Source of the DNA: Chthoniobacteraceae bacterium
GTDB taxonomy: Bacteria; Verrucomicrobiota; Verrucomicrobiia; Chthoniobacterales; Chthoniobacteraceae
Length of the DNA: 64,000 bases
Direction: 5' to 3'
Assembly: GCA_028293625.1 (NCBI GenBank)
Contig: JAQGOL010000035.1
Span: forward strand, 372,001 to 436,000
Made by a program: the position numbers and the translations under genes
Notes under the pieces: generated by a model
What the model saw: the letters and a program-made list of their open reading frames with translations, nothing else
Database searches by the model: none
Told to the model about the DNA's origin: nothing
Shown here: in pieces, positions 1 to 8,493 of the stretch
How the letters are laid out: the number at the start of each line of letters is the position of its first letter
Numbering within the stretch: the first letter of the stretch is position 1

Positions 1-50
1 CGGATCAAACGGGCGCCGAACATGGCCACTTCACCGAATTCAGGCAGTGA

Positions 51-1118
51 TCAATGCGGCAAAGCATTTGAGTTTTGAACGATCCCTCCAAAACGTTCCG
101 CCAGTAACCGGGTGAAAATCGCGGCTCCTTTTTCATTAAGATGCGCGCCGTTGTAATGCATCGCTGGTTCAAACAAGACCGGGTGGAGATTGGGATCATT
201 GAAGGCAAACAAAGGGACATTGCCGGGCGCCGCTTTGAAGTTCTCCAGAGGGTTGCAGTTGGGCGCGATGACAAAGAGCGGTTCGGCGCCGGCGGCACGG
301 ATTTCGGCAATCAAATCAATCAGGGCATTACTTAGCGCGGGGCTCATGGGCGCTTCGGGCAGATTTCGCCGAACCTGTTCAACCTGCTGCTCAAAAAACC
401 GGAGTTCCTCACCCGCCATTAAACTATCCGGGCCTGGCGTAAAACCTTCGGCACCGGCCCAGGCGGGCGATTTATCCCTGGCTGGCTTTTTTCCAAGCAA
501 CTGGCCGTGCAACAGCTCGGCACTCCGGCCGAGAGCGGTGAACTGCTTTAAAAAAACAGTGCCGTGATCGACGGTGAGCTTCCATTTTTTAGGATCGTGC
601 CCTTCCAAAGCATCAAGCCGGCGCCAAACCAGAAGAGTATGTCTCCAGTCATGCCAGTAAGCCATGCGAAGAGATTCGGTGGTCGCTTCGTTAAGGAGAG
701 GATTGATGTCCATCAGCTCCACGACGACCCAGCGCAGGTTACGAGGCCGCAATGCCAGAAGTTTGCGCGTCAGAAAATAGCTTTCCGGCGGATAACAGCC
801 GTCCCAGCCGAAGTTGAAAGAGCGGATCTTAACGCCGGTTGCTTTCTCCACCTGCGCGTCGAATTGCCGGGGAATGATCTGACGATAAAAGCGGCTTGAT
901 CCAATAAAAAGCAGTTCGTAGTCGTCGCGATGGGCCGCAAAATAACGAAGCTTGGGTGCAATCCCATTCACCTCCGGAAACGGGTGCAGGCTTCCAATCA
1001 GCCCGCAAACCAGCGCCAGAAAGGCCAGGAAAACGGCGCTGTAAAGGACCATCCAAGCTCCCCTGGCGGGTGCCCTGGAGGAAGGGATGCTGTCAGCTGG
1101 CCCGGCAGGAGGTTGCAC
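51..1118 (-). CDS. SGNH-like membrane-anchored protein (putative glycan acyl-transfer/esterase partner)
   Basis: A 355-residue protein with one N-terminal membrane helix (about residues 23-45), then a soluble, probably periplasmic domain. The motif FIGSSRFYRQI near residue 72 looks like the serine block I of SGNH hydrolases. A late HLNEKGA motif near residue 330 looks like block V, which carries the catalytic His. The usual Asp shortly before that His is not obvious. It is clearly a paralogue of the protein at 16254-17327 (shared GSSR, YWHDW/F, HLN and closing FTxLLAxR motifs). Proteins of this kind (AlgX/AlgJ, DltD-like) work with MBOAT acyltransferases on polysaccharides, and an MBOAT gene lies at 19162. 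The outermost start is a GTG; ATG at 1052 would begin right at the helix. Function is inferred from fold motifs and context only. Confidence 0.65.
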   Translation of the reverse strand: MQPPAGPADSIPSSRAPARGAWMVLYSAVFLAFLALVCGLIGSLHPFPEVNGIAPKLRYFAAHRDDYELLFIGSSRFYRQIIPRQFDAQVEKATGVKIRSFNFGWDGCYPPESYFLTRKLLALRPRNLRWVVVELMDINPLLNEATTESLRMAYWHDWRHTLLVWRRLDALEGHDPKKWKLTVDHGTVFLKQFTALGRSAELLHGQLLGKKPARDKSPAWAGAEGFTPGPDSLMAGEELRFFEQQVEQVRRNLPEAPMSPALSNALIDLIAEIRAAGAEPLFVIAPNCNPLENFKAAPGNVPLFAFNDPNLHPVLFEPAMHYNGAHLNEKGAAIFTRLLAERFGGIVQNSNALPH

Positions 1119-1190
1119 GGGCGCGGAGCATAGAAAGCCGGATTTTCACTTCAAGGAGATTACGGCGCACGGATGGCAAGCCATGACAGC

Positions 1191-2207
1191 TCAGGACGAG
1201 GCCAGCGCGCGTTGGATCACTTCCCGGTAGGCGATGCACATTTGATCCCCGGAAGGCGGAGCGGCCAGGACTTGCGTGCGCCATTGCGCATACTGGTTTT
1301 TCATCGCGTGCACGGCGCCGGCAACATCGTCCCGGAAACCGATTCCGAATCTTTTCCCAAGCTCCACGATGCCGCCGCCATCTTCGTGATAAATCATTGG
1401 CAGCCCGCATTGGAGGCCTTCAATAAAATGCATGCCACCCGGCTCGTGCAGGGAAGCGGTTACGTAAGCATGACACTGCCGCAAAAGGCCGGCGAGTGCG
1501 GCTCCATTAGCCGGCGGAAAAGTGCGGGCACTCTTCCAGCGAATGGTTTTTGGCCAGCGGCCGATCACCCAGAGTTCAACGTCCTTGAGTTCGCCTGAAG
1601 CGATGCGCTCATCAAGCTCGACGTATTGAGGAAACCCTTTCATCGGATTGTCAGACCAATGATGGGTGACAAAGCGCAGCGGTTCACCTGGTTTCCAGGG
1701 GTGGTTCCCCAAAGGATGAAAAATACTCGGATCGGCCCCGTTAAGAATGGTGCTATGAGGGCGGGCAGGATCAAACCACTTGGCGGCGTGATGATCGCGA
1801 AGCCAATCGGAGATGAAAACCGTGTGATCGGCCGTGGCATCAAAGCGCGCCAGCCGATTATCCATCTCGGTGGTTTTTTTGCGGACATCGTTATCGTTGA
1901 TCCGATGCACCACACGAACCGTGGGATGGCTGCGCTTATATGCGGCAATCTCCTCGACTCCAAAAGCCAGCTTCCCTGTCAGCCCGGAATGATTGATCAG
2001 AATGCAATCGACCTCTTCCTTCAGGTCGAAACGGACTCTGTATCCCGAGTAATTGAGATACCGCGCCATCTGCAGCAGCCATTGATTTCCACCGCCCCAC
2101 GATGCGAATACAGGACGCATGTTAATGGCAATCCGCGCCACGGCCGGGACCGGCGGACGCACTTTTGACAGGTTTCGGTATCCAACCAGGTCATTAAGAA
2201 ATTTCAT
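1191..2207 (-). CDS. GT4-like glycosyltransferase
   Basis: Glycosyltransferase of the GT-B type, 338 residues from the ATG at 2207. A longer frame opens at 2300, but its first 31 residues overlap the upstream gene, and MKFLND is the more natural start. The C-terminal half has the pattern EPGGMHFIEGLQCGLP followed by an acidic/glycine stretch, which is the nucleotide-sugar binding region of GT4-type enzymes. The middle carries NGADPSIFHPLG, the usual hinge phrase (NGVDxxxF). It probably transfers a sugar to the growing surface glycan on the cytoplasmic side of the membrane. It begins just downstream of the 2219-3295 gene, so the two are likely co-transcribed. Donor and acceptor cannot be read from the sequence. 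Confidence 0.8.
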   Translation of the reverse strand: MKFLNDLVGYRNLSKVRPPVPAVARIAINMRPVFASWGGGNQWLLQMARYLNYSGYRVRFDLKEEVDCILINHSGLTGKLAFGVEEIAAYKRSHPTVRVVHRINDNDVRKKTTEMDNRLARFDATADHTVFISDWLRDHHAAKWFDPARPHSTILNGADPSIFHPLGNHPWKPGEPLRFVTHHWSDNPMKGFPQYVELDERIASGELKDVELWVIGRWPKTIRWKSARTFPPANGAALAGLLRQCHAYVTASLHEPGGMHFIEGLQCGLPMIYHEDGGGIVELGKRFGIGFRDDVAGAVHAMKNQYAQWRTQVLAAPPSGDQMCIAYREVIQRALASS

Positions 2208-2218
2208 GTTTGGGAGGC

Positions 2219-3295
2219 TCAGGGTTTTAAAGTTCGCCAGGGGGCGCCGGCCGGATCGAGAATTTTCCAGATCATCGCCAGCGCCCAAACCAACAGGCAT
2301 GTGCCCTGGATGTCGCTCTCATCGAGCCCTTTGGAGATTTGAACGCCGTAATAATGGGTTTGCGCCTTGCGCAATGAAAACGAAAAGCCGCCGTCGGCAT
2401 GGGCATGCAGCTTGATCATTTCGAGGACGCTCATGCAAAAACGCCGCGTTTCGGCGCTTGGTTCACCACGCAAACATTGGTGAATCACATAGATTGCATC
2501 AATGAGATGGCAGCCATCGGCCGTCGGAACTTGTTTCAGGCAAGTGCTCACAAGCCGGTCCGCGTAGTGTGGTTCCACATCGAGCCAGTCGAGGGCCATG
2601 AGCACTTTCATCGCGCCATTGACCATTTCCCCGTGAGCGGGGGTTTTGCCTTTAAAATAGGCGCCCGTCACCGGATCGGCCAAACCGCTATAGAAATCCC
2701 GGCAAACATTTAGCAACTCTTCCACGTCGCGTGGTGCCAGGAACGCAGGACTTTGTGTTTTTAAAAAAACAATCAAACCAGCCGATTGTCCGCCGGCGCC
2801 CCAGGGCCGCGACCAGTCCTTGGCCTTCAACCACGCCAGCACCGACTCGGGAGTGCATGGATATTTTCGAAAGGGCCGCCTGGTTGTAACGCCCACTTCG
2901 GCCAGCGTCGTGATCGCCTGCTTGGTCTCCGCGAGCATGACCGAATGGGTAAAATCGGTTGCGGGCTTGCGGCCAAGCAACGCGGCGGCGCGTTCCCTCC
3001 AGGGCCGGTGGGTGCGCAAATATTCGATCTGGGGCGGATCGATAAAGGCGCCTTCCTCATCCTGGAAAGATTGGATGAACTCAACCCAGCGCTCCCGTTC
3101 GGGCACCGACTCCCAGCGATTGAGCATCCACTCGAGTTTGAGCGCAAAACAACTGAACCCGAGCGCCATCTCGCGGCCAACGGGTGTGGAGCCGCGTTCA
3201 CATGGCAAATAGCGTCCGGGCTGATCGGCCACCTGAATCCGGCGAAGATAGACCGGCACGGTTTCCACCAGGCTTTCAAGCCATGCGGTGCTCAT
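2219..3295 (-). CDS. Alpha/alpha-toroid-like protein of unknown function
   Basis: A 358-residue soluble protein with no signal peptide. Repeated helical units with aromatic and glycine turns (for example GAFIDPPQIEYL, GAYFKGKTP, GGFSFSLRKAQTHYYG) resemble the terpenoid cyclase/prenyltransferase alpha-alpha toroid fold. The repeated G-(A/G)-(F/Y) turns recall QW-like repeats. No catalytic DxDD or metal-binding triad is evident, so enzymatic activity is not claimed. Its ATG overlaps the stop of the 3292-4278 gene by four bases (ATGA), so the two are translationally coupled. The location among glycosyltransferases suggests a role in polysaccharide or lipid-carrier metabolism, but this is context only. 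Confidence 0.6.
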   Translation of the reverse strand: MSTAWLESLVETVPVYLRRIQVADQPGRYLPCERGSTPVGREMALGFSCFALKLEWMLNRWESVPERERWVEFIQSFQDEEGAFIDPPQIEYLRTHRPWRERAAALLGRKPATDFTHSVMLAETKQAITTLAEVGVTTRRPFRKYPCTPESVLAWLKAKDWSRPWGAGGQSAGLIVFLKTQSPAFLAPRDVEELLNVCRDFYSGLADPVTGAYFKGKTPAHGEMVNGAMKVLMALDWLDVEPHYADRLVSTCLKQVPTADGCHLIDAIYVIHQCLRGEPSAETRRFCMSVLEMIKLHAHADGGFSFSLRKAQTHYYGVQISKGLDESDIQGTCLLVWALAMIWKILDPAGAPWRTLKP

Positions 3296-4278
3296 TTGTT
3301 TCTTTTCGCGCCTCCGAGAATCTCCAGGGCACGCCTGAAATTGCGTCCGGTGGTCTTGATCCCTTCACGCAGGCACCAAAGGGCATAAAGCGGGGAGCTG
3401 AAATCGCCGTTTTTATAATAGAATGGAACAATCACACCAAAATCCCGGGCCGTGAATTGTCTCCCGGCAACGGTATTGAGGGCGGTCAGCGCTTCGGAAA
3501 AGCGCTCAAGATAAAGGGTGAACATTTCCCACGATTTCTCCCGTGGCCGATTGCGGGTAAACGGCCTGCCATCGAGCAGGATTGGCTGCCAGCCGCTCTT
3601 AAAATGAATGATGTGCATCCGGTCATTGATAGGAAGCGAGTTGGTTTCGTTTAAAACCGCACACGGCTCGCACCGCACAGCGACCCGGTGCCCTTCGACC
3701 GGGACTTCATAAGCAACGCGCCCGCGCTCATATCCAAGCATTTGATAAAGTGCCATCTGATCCCCGCCTCCGTACTGGAGTGAATAATCATTGGCCTGCC
3801 GGCGAAGCTCCGGCGTGCGAAGGATTTCCAGGGTGCGCTCGTTCCAGAGCCGGAAAAAAGCGCTCGCGGCCTCTCCGCCGCGAGCAAGGATGACGCCGCT
3901 GTTCAAAGGTGAACGTTCGGGCTTGTCGGTAAAAACGATCTGGGCCGGATCTTCAAAAAAGGCGGAGAGATCCCGCAGGATCAACGTATCGACATCGGCC
4001 AGGCAGATCTGCGGTTCGTGCGCATGCTCGCCCACGGCGCGGCACCACGCATTGAGTTTGCTGGAGATCCGTTGGAGGAAATCGGAGGAAAGATCAAAAT
4101 CTGTCCGGATAAAATCCGTGTTCGGGAAAAGCGCGCGGATCGGATCAAGAAGGCGGTTTGGAATGTCCTGCCAATAAACGGAGACGCGCGCCGAAGGATG
4201 GCTGCGCGCGATCGAGTGCAGATGCGTGAGCAGCATGCCCGAATGCCGCGGACCATAGCTGGCGACGATAAATCTCAT
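3292..4278 (-). CDS. GT-A fold (GT8-like) putative glycosyltransferase
   Basis: A 328-residue protein. The N-terminus MRFIVASYGPRHSGML and an ADVDTLILRD stretch near residues 93-102 resemble the nucleotide-binding strand and DxD metal motif of GT-A transferases such as GT8 (glycogenin/LgtC-like). It is followed by SPLNSGVILARGG, the typical GT8 phrase for the acceptor-side loop (N-S-G). A late MHIIHFKSGWQP matches the HxxGxxKPW-like end motif. It therefore probably transfers a sugar from a nucleotide donor with a divalent metal. The gene overlaps the next one by four bases and is separated by 15 bases from the upstream GT4 gene. The exact family and substrate are unknown. Confidence 0.65.
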   Translation of the reverse strand: MRFIVASYGPRHSGMLLTHLHSIARSHPSARVSVYWQDIPNRLLDPIRALFPNTDFIRTDFDLSSDFLQRISSKLNAWCRAVGEHAHEPQICLADVDTLILRDLSAFFEDPAQIVFTDKPERSPLNSGVILARGGEAASAFFRLWNERTLEILRTPELRRQANDYSLQYGGGDQMALYQMLGYERGRVAYEVPVEGHRVAVRCEPCAVLNETNSLPINDRMHIIHFKSGWQPILLDGRPFTRNRPREKSWEMFTLYLERFSEALTALNTVAGRQFTARDFGVIVPFYYKNGDFSSPLYALWCLREGIKTTGRNFRRALEILGGAKRNK

Positions 4279-4293
4279 TCGTTCAAGAGCCCC

Positions 4294-5394
4294 TTAAAGC
4301 GGGCCCCGGGCTACGGCTCGCTCGCAGGCTTCGCCAATCTGCCGCGCAAACGTATGGATATTGCCGTGAATCAGTGTGCTTTCGCGTCCCGCATCGCCAA
4401 TGCGCCGGGCCAGGGCTGGATCGGCCAAAAGCTTCCGAACGGCGGCAGCAAGCGCAGCAGGGTCGGTCGGCGGCACAAGGCAGACATTTTTGCCATCAAA
4501 GAACGTGTCCGGGTTCCAAAGGCCGCACGTATTGGTGAGCACCACCGGCGCCCCGCATGCCATCGCCTGCTGACTGACACTCTGGCCCGAGGGTTGAAGC
4601 GTGTCGGTCACCGAGGTGACTACACACGCCGCGCGCCGGTAAAGATCGCGGATGCCTTGATCAGAAATCGCCACATTCTGCCAGCAGCCGTTTACAACGG
4701 TGACATTGTCCGGGAGCGCTTCGCGGAATTTGAGCCGGGTGATGATTCGCACCGGCGCCGGGATGTCGCTCGCTGCCTTAAGGAGTGTGTCGTAATCGCG
4801 CTGAGGATCGCTGCCCACAGCGAGGACGTAATCTTCGCGCTCGCCCTCCGGCGTCCAGAAGTTCAAATCGACTCCGAATTGGCCATCAGCGAGTTGCGAA
4901 GGCGGCACTTTAAAGTCGGCCCGCGCCGGTTCGACTTCTGTTATTCCGAAAAAGACCGATTCGCAGTGCCGCAAAAACCGGTTGCTGAGGTGTCTTTGCC
5001 AGGGTGAATAGCGATGGCGAAGCAAACCGCACTGGATGCTCACAAGCGGAACCTTCAGCCGGCCGAGCTCCGCGCATAATCCAAATGCCATGCCGTAGTG
5101 GCCAACGGTGGCCACGACCACATCAAAATCATTGAGCTTGGGGCTGATATTCCAGGCGTTGAGCAAAGTCCATCCATCGAGCTTCGGCGGAATCAGGCGG
5201 GAAAGCCGTAAAAGATCGAGCGCCTTCGGGAGGACCGGCACGAGCTCATTAAAATCGAATTCGAATCGCTCGATCTCATGTCCGGCGGCGGCCAGTTCCA
5301 CCGCGCCATAGAAAAACTCAGTGGGCACCTCTCCGGTGACCACGCTGTTGTACCGGGCTCGGCGGCCTGGTGTGTAAACGAAAGCTATACGCAC
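4294..5394 (-). CDS. GT4 glycosyltransferase
   Basis: A 366-residue GT-B enzyme starting at a GTG. The N-terminal domain opens with MRIAFVYTPGRR. The C-terminal Rossmann domain has VLAVGSDPQRDYDTLLKA and the donor-binding stretch QQAMACGAPVVLTNTCG, which matches the GT4 pattern in which an acidic residue and a small-residue loop contact the nucleotide sugar. The downstream IRRL-type helix (AAVRKLLADPALARRIG) is typical of the last helix of the family. Role: cytosolic glycan assembly. It is a member of the minus-strand cluster, with 11 bases to the upstream GT2 gene. Sugar specificity is unknown. Confidence 0.85.
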   Translation of the reverse strand: MRIAFVYTPGRRARYNSVVTGEVPTEFFYGAVELAAAGHEIERFEFDFNELVPVLPKALDLLRLSRLIPPKLDGWTLLNAWNISPKLNDFDVVVATVGHYGMAFGLCAELGRLKVPLVSIQCGLLRHRYSPWQRHLSNRFLRHCESVFFGITEVEPARADFKVPPSQLADGQFGVDLNFWTPEGEREDYVLAVGSDPQRDYDTLLKAASDIPAPVRIITRLKFREALPDNVTVVNGCWQNVAISDQGIRDLYRRAACVVTSVTDTLQPSGQSVSQQAMACGAPVVLTNTCGLWNPDTFFDGKNVCLVPPTDPAALAAAVRKLLADPALARRIGDAGRESTLIHGNIHTFARQIGEACERAVARGPL

Positions 5395-5405
5395 TTTTTA
5401 GAAAA

Positions 5406-6236
5406 TTAAACGGTTGCGAGAACCCAGCCGTCGGTGTTCCCATCGAAACGGCAGAGTGTGGAGTTGGCGCGCCTTGGCAGGTATTTTGCAATCAGGTTGG
5501 GGAAAGCGCCCCCATGGGCTCTCCAGGCGCGCTCGGCTTCGGCGACATAATTATCACGCTGCAGGACGCTGCGCTGATTGCCATGGGCCCGGAAACCGCC
5601 CAATGGAGTATCAATCATCACCAAGTCGGCATGGGCGAAAAAACGGGCCCAAAGTTCGAAGTCGCCCGCCAGCGGATAATCGGGATTGAGTTTTCCACCT
5701 GCCCGATCCCAGAGCGAACGCCGCCAGAAAGTCGATTCCTGCTGGATAAGCGAGTCGCCGCGCCCGGGCAGGTAATGGCCATGGAAAAAGCCGCGGCGTG
5801 AGAACCCGTTGCGGCGCGAGCAGCGAATGGCGCGTCCCAGGCGATCCCAGCGCAGCGGATAACGGGTGGTAACCCATTCGACTTCCGGGAACTGGGAAAA
5901 AACCTGGGCAACGACGGAGAGCGCCCAGGGGGTGTATTGGTCGTCGGAATTGAGCCAGCCCATGATGGGAGCGGTGGTTCGGGCGAAACCTTTGTTCACG
6001 GCATCGTACTGCCCTCGATCGGGCTCACTGCACCACCATGCCAGCCGGTGCGCGTGGCGTTGAATAATCTCCACGCTTCCATCGGTGCTGCCACCATCGA
6101 CCACGAGATGTTCAACCTCCACGGAAGGATCGGCATGGATCGAGGTGATTGTCTGTTCCAAAAACGCCGCCTGATTAAAGGAGGGCGTTACGATGCTTAT
6201 TTTCGGGAGTGATAAATTCGGGGTGCGATCTGACAT
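5406..6236 (-). CDS. GT2 glycosyltransferase
   Basis: A GT-A family 2 enzyme, about 276 residues from the ATG at 6236 (the frame is open to 6266). Clear motifs are ISIVTPSFNQAAFLEQT at the start, VDGGSTDGSVE for the uridine-binding Asp, and WLNSDDQY, which holds the DxD-like metal site. A QQESTFWRRSLW segment in the second half is the acceptor-side motif commonly seen in this subgroup. The protein has no membrane segment, so it acts at the cytosolic face. It is one of several GT2 genes in this polysaccharide locus; the linkage it makes is unknown. Confidence 0.88.
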   Translation of the reverse strand: MSDRTPNLSLPKISIVTPSFNQAAFLEQTITSIHADPSVEVEHLVVDGGSTDGSVEIIQRHAHRLAWWCSEPDRGQYDAVNKGFARTTAPIMGWLNSDDQYTPWALSVVAQVFSQFPEVEWVTTRYPLRWDRLGRAIRCSRRNGFSRRGFFHGHYLPGRGDSLIQQESTFWRRSLWDRAGGKLNPDYPLAGDFELWARFFAHADLVMIDTPLGGFRAHGNQRSVLQRDNYVAEAERAWRAHGGAFPNLIAKYLPRRANSTLCRFDGNTDGWVLATV

Positions 6237-6323
6237 TGCCAGGCGTTTGGGTACAGGAGCGGGCATCGTTTTGCGATAGTTTCAAGAACAGAGTCCTGAA
6301 TCGGCGCACGAGACCGGCCGTTT

Positions 6324-7229
6324 TTACAGCGGCACTTCCACCAGCGGACAGGTGGCAAGGATGGCGGCCTCCTCCTTGGCTGAAGCGAACGTGAGCCGGC
6401 CCCGCGCATCGCGCGCTTCGCGAAATTGCGAGTCGGTGAAGCCCTCCGCAGCGCTCAGTTCGGGAAGCGATTCGGGCCTGAGATCGGCCCGGACAAAGAA
6501 AGCATTGTTGCCGGCGCTGTTGGTGCCGACAAAAGCGTACCCTTTCCGGCGTCCCAGCGCGACCAGGGCCGCCAGCGACGCGCCGTAATAAATGTTGGAA
6601 TGATGCGCCTTGGTGCGTTGAAAATCGGCCGCATAAGGGATTGTAACGGCGCGTTCCGCCCCAAAACGCGCGTTGTATTCGACAATCACAATGGCCGGAT
6701 TGACGACCGTGATCTGTTCCCAGACCCAATAATCATTCCCGTCGATATCGACGGAAAGCAGTCCGATTTCGCCCACGAGTCCGTGATCGCGCAGCAGAAG
6801 GTCGATGTTTTCGCGGTTAATAAACGCGCAGACGGCCTTGAGGTTGTAGCGCCAGTAGATCGAATCGCGTTTGACGTAATCGATATCGGCCTGGCTGCCG
6901 TCAATGATCAGGCCGCTCCAGTTGTCGTGTTTGAGCAGAAAACGCGTGTTGCTTTCAGTAAAATCCTGGACGCCGAACTCCACGAAGATGCGGCGTTTGA
7001 CAGGCACCTGCCGCAGCAGAAACTGGATGATTCCGTCCTCGCCCCATTGCGAGTAGACCTTGAATTCCTGGCTTTTCAGATCGGCGGCAGGACCGGATGC
7101 GCACTGGCGCGATTCGATGCGTCCAAGGGCTTCCTGCACAAAAGCGAGCGATTCCTGGAGCCGTTTGACGCTTCGATAAGTCGACGTAATTTGCCGGCCA
7201 AGACCTCGGAGCTGATCAATCAAAAACAT
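6324..7229 (-). CDS. FkbM-like (methyltransferase-fold) protein
   Basis: A 301-residue cytosolic protein. After an amphipathic N-terminal helix it has YSQWGEDGIIQFLL, IFVEFGVQDFTESNT and LLSVDIDGNDYWVW. These are the landmarks of a group of O-antigen-cluster proteins related to FkbM methyltransferases: the E-F-G-V strand corresponds to the SAM-binding strand I and D-I-D-G-N-D to the post-II/IV acidic loop. FkbM members O-methylate sugars or glycosides. The proof residues for SAM binding here are not certain, so the activity is inferred. It sits between a GT2 and a sugar aminotransferase gene, consistent with a nucleotide-sugar or glycan tailoring step. Confidence 0.6.
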   Translation of the reverse strand: MFLIDQLRGLGRQITSTYRSVKRLQESLAFVQEALGRIESRQCASGPAADLKSQEFKVYSQWGEDGIIQFLLRQVPVKRRIFVEFGVQDFTESNTRFLLKHDNWSGLIIDGSQADIDYVKRDSIYWRYNLKAVCAFINRENIDLLLRDHGLVGEIGLLSVDIDGNDYWVWEQITVVNPAIVIVEYNARFGAERAVTIPYAADFQRTKAHHSNIYYGASLAALVALGRRKGYAFVGTNSAGNNAFFVRADLRPESLPELSAAEGFTDSQFREARDARGRLTFASAKEEAAILATCPLVEVPL

Positions 7230-7280
7230 GGGCGATGGTTTTCACGATGCCGTCTGAATTACCAGCCCGACCTGAGCGCT

Positions 7281-8477
7281 TCACGCACTCTGAAAATGCT
7301 GGTGAATCTCAGCCGCGCGCGTATGGGCTGTCCGGATGATCGAGCCGACCCGGTCAATCTCCTCCGCGCCGATGCTGGTGCCGGTCGGCAATGCCAGCAC
7401 GCGGGTGCAAAGGCGTTCGGTCTCCGGGAGCAGCTGGCCTGTGTTGGGGTAAAGGGAAATATAAGGCTGTTGCCGATGGCAGCCCGGGTAAAAATAGCGG
7501 CGGGCGAGCACATTGTCGGCATGCAGCACGCGCAACAGTTCATCCCTGGAAAGCCCAAAACGGGTTTCGTCCACTTCAAGGATCACATATTGGGCATTAA
7601 AGCGTTCATTTTCCGGCAAGGGCATGAATTCAAGTCCCGGCACGCCGCGCAGTTCGGCTTCATACGCGCGGAAATTGATCAGATTGGTTGCAATGAACGG
7701 CTCGAGGTTTTCCATGCCGGTGATCCCCATCGCGGCGCAAACTTCATTCATTTTGCCGTTGGTGCCGATGTCGATCACGTTATCGAGCCCCGAGAACCCG
7801 AAATTGATCATCAGGCGGATTCGCGCGGCAAGCGCATCGTCATTGGTGGCGATGGCGCCGCCTTCAAACGTGTTCATGAATTTGGTCGCATGAAAACTGA
7901 ACACTTCCGCATCGCCGAAATTGCCGATCATCGTGCCGTGGTGTGAACAGCCAAAAGCATGGGCGGCATCAAAAAGAAGGCGCAGGGAATGGCGTTTGGC
8001 GATGGCGGCCAGCGCTTCGGTATCGCAAGCGCGCCCCCAGAGATGCACGCCAATGATTCCCGTGGTGCGGGGGGTGATGAGTTGTTCCACGCGCGCCGGA
8101 TCGAGGTTATGCGTGAGCGGGTCGACGTCGCAGAATATGGGCGTAATCTCCTGCCATTGGAGGGCGTGCGCGGTGGCGATAAAAGTGAAGGAAGGGATGA
8201 TGACCTCCCCACGCAGGCCCAGCGCGCGGATCGCCACCTCCAGCCCGACGGTCGCGTTGCAAACCGGGATGCAATGGCGCACGCCAAGCAGCGCGCACAT
8301 CCGGCGTTCAAATTCCCTCACACACTCGCCATTATTGGAAAACCAGCGGCGATCAAAAATCTCGCCCACCAGTTCAAGAAAGCGTTCGCGATTGCCGACA
8401 TTGGGACGGCCGACGTGCAGTTTTTCGGGAAAAGCAGGGGCGCCGCCGAGGCAGGCAAGTGACTTCATGGGATTCAT
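7281..8477 (-). CDS. DegT/DnrJ/EryC1/StrS family nucleotide-sugar aminotransferase
   Basis: A 398-residue PLP enzyme of the sugar aminotransferase family, near the usual length. Recognisable sites are CNATVGLEVAIRAL for phosphate binding, IIPSFTFIATAHAL, the LFDAAHAFG motif with the PLP-pairing Asp170, and SFHATKFMNTFEGG with the Schiff-base Lys199. It transfers an amino group, usually from glutamate, to a 4-keto (or 3-keto) nucleotide sugar. RmlA, which makes dTDP-glucose, is encoded at 29130, so a dTDP-4-amino-4,6-dideoxy sugar is a reasonable guess. No 4,6-dehydratase is visible in the window. It lies between the FkbM-like and GT2 genes. Confidence 0.9.
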   Translation of the reverse strand: MNPMKSLACLGGAPAFPEKLHVGRPNVGNRERFLELVGEIFDRRWFSNNGECVREFERRMCALLGVRHCIPVCNATVGLEVAIRALGLRGEVIIPSFTFIATAHALQWQEITPIFCDVDPLTHNLDPARVEQLITPRTTGIIGVHLWGRACDTEALAAIAKRHSLRLLFDAAHAFGCSHHGTMIGNFGDAEVFSFHATKFMNTFEGGAIATNDDALAARIRLMINFGFSGLDNVIDIGTNGKMNEVCAAMGITGMENLEPFIATNLINFRAYEAELRGVPGLEFMPLPENERFNAQYVILEVDETRFGLSRDELLRVLHADNVLARRYFYPGCHRQQPYISLYPNTGQLLPETERLCTRVLALPTGTSIGAEEIDRVGSIIRTAHTRAAEIHQHFQSA

Positions 8478-8493
8478 CGGCGGGCGTTGGCGT

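Noticed and set aside
1-23. ATG on the minus strand at position 23 (MFGARLIR) downstream of the first SGNH-like gene
   Set aside because: Only eight codons remain before the window edge; too short to support a gene call.
6426-7946. A 506-codon plus-strand open frame antisense to the FkbM-like and aminotransferase genes
   Set aside because: No protein-like motif; both minus-strand genes have strong family signatures.
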